Part shown: positions 59,187 to 64,000 of the stretch, piece by piece | Layout of the letters: each line of letters opens with the position of its first letter | How positions within the stretch are numbered: the first letter of the stretch is position 1 | DNA from: Zychaea mexicana | Lineage: Eukaryota > Mucoromycota > Mucoromycetes > Mucorales > Lichtheimiaceae | Length of the DNA: 64,000 nucleotides | Assembly: GCF_025766255.1 (NCBI RefSeq) | Contig: NW_026516830.1 | Span: 1 to 64,000 of the forward strand | Direction: 5' to 3' | The notes under the pieces: generated by a model | Databases searched by the model: none | What the model saw: only the letters and a program-made list of their open reading frames with translations | Told to the model about the DNA's origin: nothing | Position numbers and translations under genes: made by a program

Positions 59187-60390
59187 GTTTTCTCATGGTG
59201 TGAGAATATATTTATGCAAGAAAAAACCCAAACGGCACTACTTTACCAAAATAGGATCGTTGTACTAGTAGACTACGTGATACAATTCTCACTATCTCGA
59301 ATTCTCATAGGTGAACTTAAACACTATCTCGAATTATGATTCGCTAAGGTGTAGGTCCGGCTACTTTACTCCCGCCCACTTCTTGATATTTGACACTGCT
59401 ACTTTTAAAAAACGATTTCTAACAAATCAGGTTGAACGGAATGTATGCGATCAAAGATACAGCATCAAAAGCAGGGATAATTTTACTACAAGCGAATGAA
59501 TGAGTGACAGAAAATTGCGGAAGTGAAGGGAAAGCTCAGAGTTATTTTTTTCTTTCAATATAGTTGCCATTGCCTGTGCGCCATAATGTCTTGAACGGTT
59601 TCCGACCTAAGCGATTGAAAGAGTAGACAATTTGCCGACACGACCCTTTCCAAGCAGCAGCGGAATAAGATAAAATAAAGCAGCTTTATAAGCTGTATAG
59701 CAGAAGAGATAGAGGAAAGTGCGGCTTTTACTCGGTTGGCTTTTTGCATACAGAACAACTGATAAAAGTGTTATGTCGTTTCCACAGAGATCGCAAAAGC
59801 ATTGATGAACACAGTGTTGGGAACGTGGAAGGATGCACTTGTTAAATGCAACAGCATTAATAAAGCGAAAGGAAAAGCTAAAAACAAGCAGTTTACCATG
59901 TTGCTTTAAAGTATAGTATGATTTAAATCTCAAGGATGCCTATAGAGTACAATGCCACTGCCGGCGCCGCTCTATTTACTACGACCAATGCATGAGGGCA
60001 ACGACAATTTGTCTTTTACTTCTTCATATGAAGAGCATAGGGAATGGAAAGAGGATTATTAACTATCAGCAAGTATTGAGTGTCTATCCTATGGAGTAAG
60101 TGAATGCACACAATTTTATACTGTATAATATATGTATATGTTTGTATGTGTCTTTGTGTGTATAGTATTGCCTTCAGTTTGGCTAGTAGTGTGCGGTGTA
60201 TTTGAAACGAGGCAGTTACAAGCAGCTGCTTCCCTTTTTTTCACCTATCCCTCAACAATAGGCACGTCGAGTTTATGAATCCCTCTACAATTGCCATATA
60301 TTGCATTCCTTTAGGCATTAGCTACAACGACTTTATAATAAACCAAGACTTTGATTATAAACGACTACCTTTAAACCTTTTATTATACAC
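59187..60390. other. Intergenic, no supported gene
   Basis: Only short frames without motifs. GT/TA-rich low-complexity DNA occurs near 60120-60165. The TA at 60391-60392 is the insertion site of the Tc1 element. Confidence 0.45.
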
Positions 60391-60392
60391 TA

Positions 60393-61980
60393 GGTCAAAA
60401 AAGTGTCCCAATGATTGGGACATTTGGATACTTTCTCTTTTTCCTCTTGATATACTGAACCAATCAATGTGAAACTTTGTATATTAAATGATGTGAATAT
60501 GCACACGCGGACTTCAAAATAATATAATGATGGGCGGAGTATTAAAGGAGTAGGAGCTATTTTCTTTAAAACTATCATTGGGACACTTTTTTGACACTTT
60601 CAAAAATCTTCATGTTTTATTAAGGTACAGTTAATTTTTAGTATGATGTCTATAATCCTTTTGCTTCTATAACTTGCCGCACTCGATTAGGCATAGAGTT
60701 AATGTATTTTTGGCACTCTGTTGCATCAATGCTATACCAGCATTTATCAATTCTCTGGAACAGTTCATCTCTATTTGATGCTGGGGTAGGATACTTATTT
60801 ATAAGCATCCTTTTCAATGTAGACCACATGTTTTCAATTGGATGGAGATCAGGAGACTGTGCAGGCCACTTCATAACTTGGAATGCTTGCTGAGATAGCC
60901 AGTCCATAACAACTTTTGACTTGTGTTTGGGATTATTATCTTGCATAAAGATGGTCTCATCCTTATTCATATCATAGTGATGTAAGGTTTCCATCAGGTC
61001 AGACTCCAGAATGGCTAGGTAATCGTTCTTGTCCATATTCTTGTCACCAATGTTGCATATATAGCCAACACCATCCCAGGAAAAGCAGCTCCAGACCATG
61101 ATTCTTCCTCCATCATTCTTTACTGTCTGTCTAACATGGTTTCTTGTCAGCCTTATATTTGGATCGCGCCATACATAAACGACACCATCACTTCCAAAAC
61201 GATTGATTCTTGTTTCGTCAGACCAGACCACCTTTTTCCAATCTTCAATAGTCCAGTGCTGATGCTCTTTGGCCCACTTAAGTCGTTCCTTTCTGTTTTT
61301 CTCACTAATGGCTGGCTTCTTTGGTTTCTTGAAAGCCTTAAGGCCACTTTTACGTAGTACATTTCGAACTGTTTCTGGAGTTACTGTGGTTCCATAGTAC
61401 TGTTGAATATATTTAGAGCCTTGGGGAGCATTCTTGAGGTTACCAGACTTGAACTCTCTAGCCAAAAGTTTCCTTGTATGCTGTCCCAGCTTTGAAGGTC
61501 TACCATTCTTGGTGGTTCCTGATACAGTAACAACGTTTTTTCGAATTCGTTGGATAGTGCTTTTGCCTATACCCGTTGCTTTAGCAATTTGACGTATAGA
61601 TCGCTTCTTCTGTAGGCCTTGGACAACAGACTGGTGCTGGGCAGCTGAAAGAGGTTTCATCTAATGATATCTCATAAGGTTCTGTACTGTAACTTCACTA
61701 AAAGTAGAGCAAATGATATGTAGCTTACATTAAATGAAGCAGAAAAGGTGAAAGAGAAAGGATCAAAACATAAAAAGTGGAGTGTCCTTGTTAAAAATCT
61801 TTTTTGTGGCTTGAAATTAAAACTCCTAATAAAGTGTCAAAAAAGTGTCCCAATGATAGCTTTATACAAAATGGCTCATGCTCCTTTAATACTCCGCCCC
61901 TCAGTCTTGTTTTCTAAAGTCCGCTTGCATATATGCCTAGCATCTAGGATACAAAGTTTCACACTGATTGGTCCACTATA
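60393..61980 (-). mobile_element. Tc1/mariner element with a truncated right terminal repeat
   Basis: The left terminal repeat (60393-60600) begins GGTCAAAAAAGTGTCCC just after TA and ends with the inverse of the same motif at 60574-60597, so it has mirrored ends itself. The right side has the inner copy of the motif at 61834-61857 and about 145 bp of the same repeat (shared stretches CTCCTTTAATACTCCGCCC and TACAAAGTTTCACA). At 61980 the repeat stops exactly where Helitron C begins. The outer right end should lie beyond Helitron C, outside the window. Confidence 0.8.
60650..61660 (-). CDS. Tc1/mariner transposase, intact, DD34E
   Basis: 336 codons from ATG 61660, usual length for Tc1. Two N-terminal helix-turn-helix units (RSIRQIAKATGIGKSTIQRI; the second around TPETVRNVLRKSGL) are joined by GRPSK, an AT-hook-like motif. 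Catalytic residues: Asp in VWSDETRINRFG, Asp in FMQDNNPKH, Glu in LHPIENMWSTLK, with 34 residues between the last two. No stop or frameshift is visible, making this one of the few fully intact transposases in the window. If expressed it could still move copies with two good ends. Confidence 0.93.
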   Translation of the reverse strand: MKPLSAAQHQSVVQGLQKKRSIRQIAKATGIGKSTIQRIRKNVVTVSGTTKNGRPSKLGQHTRKLLAREFKSGNLKNAPQGSKYIQQYYGTTVTPETVRNVLRKSGLKAFKKPKKPAISEKNRKERLKWAKEHQHWTIEDWKKVVWSDETRINRFGSDGVVYVWRDPNIRLTRNHVRQTVKNDGGRIMVWSCFSWDGVGYICNIGDKNMDKNDYLAILESDLMETLHHYDMNKDETIFMQDNNPKHKSKVVMDWLSQQAFQVMKWPAQSPDLHPIENMWSTLKRMLINKYPTPASNRDELFQRIDKCWYSIDATECQKYINSMPNRVRQVIEAKGL

Positions 61981-64000
61981 TCTATTATTAAAATGAATCA
62001 GTACTTACAACTTACAACTCCGCAGTAACTCTAAAAAAGGAAATCCATGAGCCAGCCACTAGCTTTTTTTCAACGTGTTCCTAAATGCTGTTCAGCTTCC
62101 ACCTTTGTTATTCTCAAAGAGTTTTTTTCTGTTAAAATGAGTTCCCAAGAGGTGTGTCTTTCATGCTGAAAATATAACTGTCTGCTTCTCTTGAAATCGC
62201 GAGCATTCACCGAGATTCCTGGAGATTGCATTCTTAAACCGATTGAATACATATTAACTTCTTATTTGACTTCTCATGTGGAGCAGCAACAGCCCACCAT
62301 TTGCACATGTGTTTGTGGATCAACCAGTCATCAACGCACCACCTTTTTAGGATGTCGTTTGAATCCGCGTAATATTCGGCGTAGAACTGAGGAGGAGAAT
62401 GTACGTTTACTGATTATCACTTTGAGTTACGTGAATAAGTTGTATTGAAATATAAGCCTGCTATTATAGGCTACCGAGCAAACCGAGCAATTTACAGCTA
62501 ACCAGAGTCAAGTGGCATTTGTTGTGGACACTAAAAGTGTGCAAACAGCAACGACGCAAGGTACATACCAAACGACGAAAAAAAACTTCTCTGTATAGAA
62601 CATAGTTTGCTGAGTCTGGGGCATAGTAGCTCAAGAAAATGTTGCTATACCTACTATTGTAGACGAAAATGCCTCTGTTATTACTGATGAAGATACTGCT
62701 TCCGATGCTGCTGTTGAAGATGAGGACTCTGATGCTGAAGAGAACACTAATCCTTTTACACCACAACCGACACGCGTTTGCCCCAGTTGTGGATCACCTA
62801 CCCACCAGCGCTCAACCCACCATTCCTGCCCCTTTAACGCGCGTAATGTCGAGTCTGAACACGGCGCCCAGTTTCAGATCGCATGCCATGTTCCCTTCCT
62901 GCCTGAGTATGTTTTTGGTCCTAGCATCAACTACACACCAGGCGATTCGTATCACCGCCATGTTTTGCCACGCATGGATAGGGCATGTTCCTTTTGCCAT
63001 GCACTCATGTGGGTGGATGAAAGAGTCTCCCGTTCTTCTGTTTCGCGTCCTCAGTTTGGCATGTGCTGTAATCATGGCAACTTTCGCTTCCCTTCACCCC
63101 GCCCATTACCCGCCGACCTTCGTGAATTGGTGACGGATCACAGTCGTCATAATGAAGTTGCTCTCAATTTCCACACCAATATCCGAGCCTACAACAACAT
63201 GTTTGCTTTTGCATCCATCAAGGCAAACTACGACCGCAACTTGGCAGACAGCAGAAATGGTGTGTCGACGTATCGCATCAATGGTACACTATACCATCAA
63301 GTTGGATCCTTGTGGGCCGAGGATCACGCACAGTCCAAATTTGCCCAAATCTATTTCGCTGATACCCAAGAACAAGTGGCACACAGGACGACATTGTTTT
63401 CGGGCCTCGACCAGGGTATCATCGATCGTATCCAAACTGTCATGACCCAACACAATCCGTTTGCACGCACTCTGACATCTGGCGCCCAACGCCTTGGTGA
63501 TCGTCCAATTGGATCACTAAGCGTCGTCATTCGTGGCGCATCGGATCTGGGACGCCGCTACGATCAACAAACATATCCAGAGGTCGCAGCAATGGTTGTG
63601 GAAAATAGGGTGGATGGGTCAACCACACCACACGACATCGTCATCCATGACCGTACCCGAGGTTTGCAGTACGTTAGCTCCCTTCACTCATCCTATCTTC
63701 CGCTTCATTATGTCCTCATGTATCCATTTGGTGACCATGGCTGGTTCGCGGGCATGCGGTGTGAAGGAGTGGATGGTAATATGCATACAGTGACATTGCT
63801 CGACTATTGCGCATATATGCTCATGGTTCGCGGTGGCGACAATGAGACTTTCGATCATCATTTTGGTCGATTGTTCCAGCAATTGGTTGTCGACAATTAT
63901 GCAAGAATTGAAGCATCTCGCCTGCTTTTCATTTCGTTGAATCAAGACACTTTGCGTTCCGAACTGTATGGTGGTATCAGTGATGGTGTAGATCCGCGCC
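61981..64000 (+). mobile_element. Helitron C, 5' part (runs off the window)
   Basis: Starts TCTATTATTAAAATG at 61981 after an A, and shares AAAAAAGGAAATCC about 50 bases in with Helitrons A and E. It is inserted in the right terminal repeat of the Tc1 element. No small ORF of the Helitron A/B/E type was found before its Rep gene. Confidence 0.78.
62278..64000 (+). CDS. Helitron C Rep-helicase, N-terminal part (incomplete)
   Basis: Exons to 62400, 62470-62559 and 62630 onward; the last is open with no stop to the window edge. First exon: zinc knuckle CTCVCGSTSHQRTTFLGC. Third: acidic stretch, second knuckle (CPSCGSPTHQRSTHHSC), C-x2-C module (CSFCHALMW) and the region leading to Rep (TLLDYCAYMLMVRGGDN; RLLFISLNQDTLRSELYGG), aligning with but clearly different from A and B. 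The HUH and helicase parts lie beyond the window. The initiator is uncertain: ATG 62136 is followed within a few codons by a possible donor, and no other in-frame ATG precedes the knuckle. Confidence 0.8.

Noticed and set aside
1..64000. tRNA and rRNA genes
   Set aside because: I looked for B-box-like GGTTCGAA motifs and rRNA blocks by eye and found none convincing; a covariance-model scan would be decisive.

Overview
This window looks like a transposon-dense block from the nuclear genome of an early-diverging fungus, most likely a Mucoromycota. The clues are spliced genes with short introns (about 50-140 nt, GT..AG), Helitron, MULE, hAT, Tc1 and Ty3 families side by side, AT-rich islands between GC-moderate elements, and no bacterial operons or ribosome binding sites. 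I recognise no housekeeping gene. Almost every base I can explain belongs to a mobile element or its debris, and the elements are nested in each other. The taxonomic call is an inference from gene style only.

Layout. 1-1.3 kb: nothing I can support. 1.3-6.7 kb: a spliced IS630/Tc1-like transposase gene lacking its last catalytic block, three small helix-turn-helix or acidic relatives, and between them a large inverted array of a 129-bp minisatellite (3.68-5.63 kb). 7.0-10.28 kb: AT-rich debris with three copies of a small Cys/His protein gene and a run of hairpins. 10285-13910: a complete but decayed hAT element with an 8-bp target duplication. 14.4-18.3 kb: an AT-rich element with an intact DDE transposase fused to a chromodomain, a C2H2 finger ORF and triplicated hairpin repeats. 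18332-28151: two head-to-tail Helitrons (D, internally deleted; A, nearly complete). 28178-33568: a young Ty3/gypsy LTR retrotransposon. 33.6-37.26 kb: a second, broken chromodomain-transposase element carrying a tiny Helitron (E) and a Cys/His ORF. 37.3-39.4 kb: a decayed MULE (A). 40223-48.6 kb: a second MULE (B), split by Helitron B, which sits inside one of its introns. 48.76-49.17 kb: a hairpin-rich MITE-like repeat. 50.37-53.28 kb: a decayed hAT. 54.6-59.14 kb: a five-exon gene fusing a Cys-rich module, a DDE-like transposase domain and a WRN-type 3'-5' exonuclease. 60393-61980: an intact Tc1 element whose right terminal repeat is cut by Helitron C, which runs off the window end.

How it fits together. 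Boundaries can be read from target duplications (hAT GCTTATAG; LTR element CTTA) and from Helitron signatures (5' TC, 3' CTAG or CTAA, insertion between A and T). They give an order of insertion: AT-rich element first, then Helitrons D and A and the LTR element into it; MULE before Helitron B; Tc1 before Helitron C. The most interesting unexplained signal is a roughly 76-residue protein family found near the 5' end of Helitrons A and B and as the only gene of mini-Helitron E. Second is the recurring AT-rich element pairing a chromodomain-DDE transposase with a small Cys/His protein.
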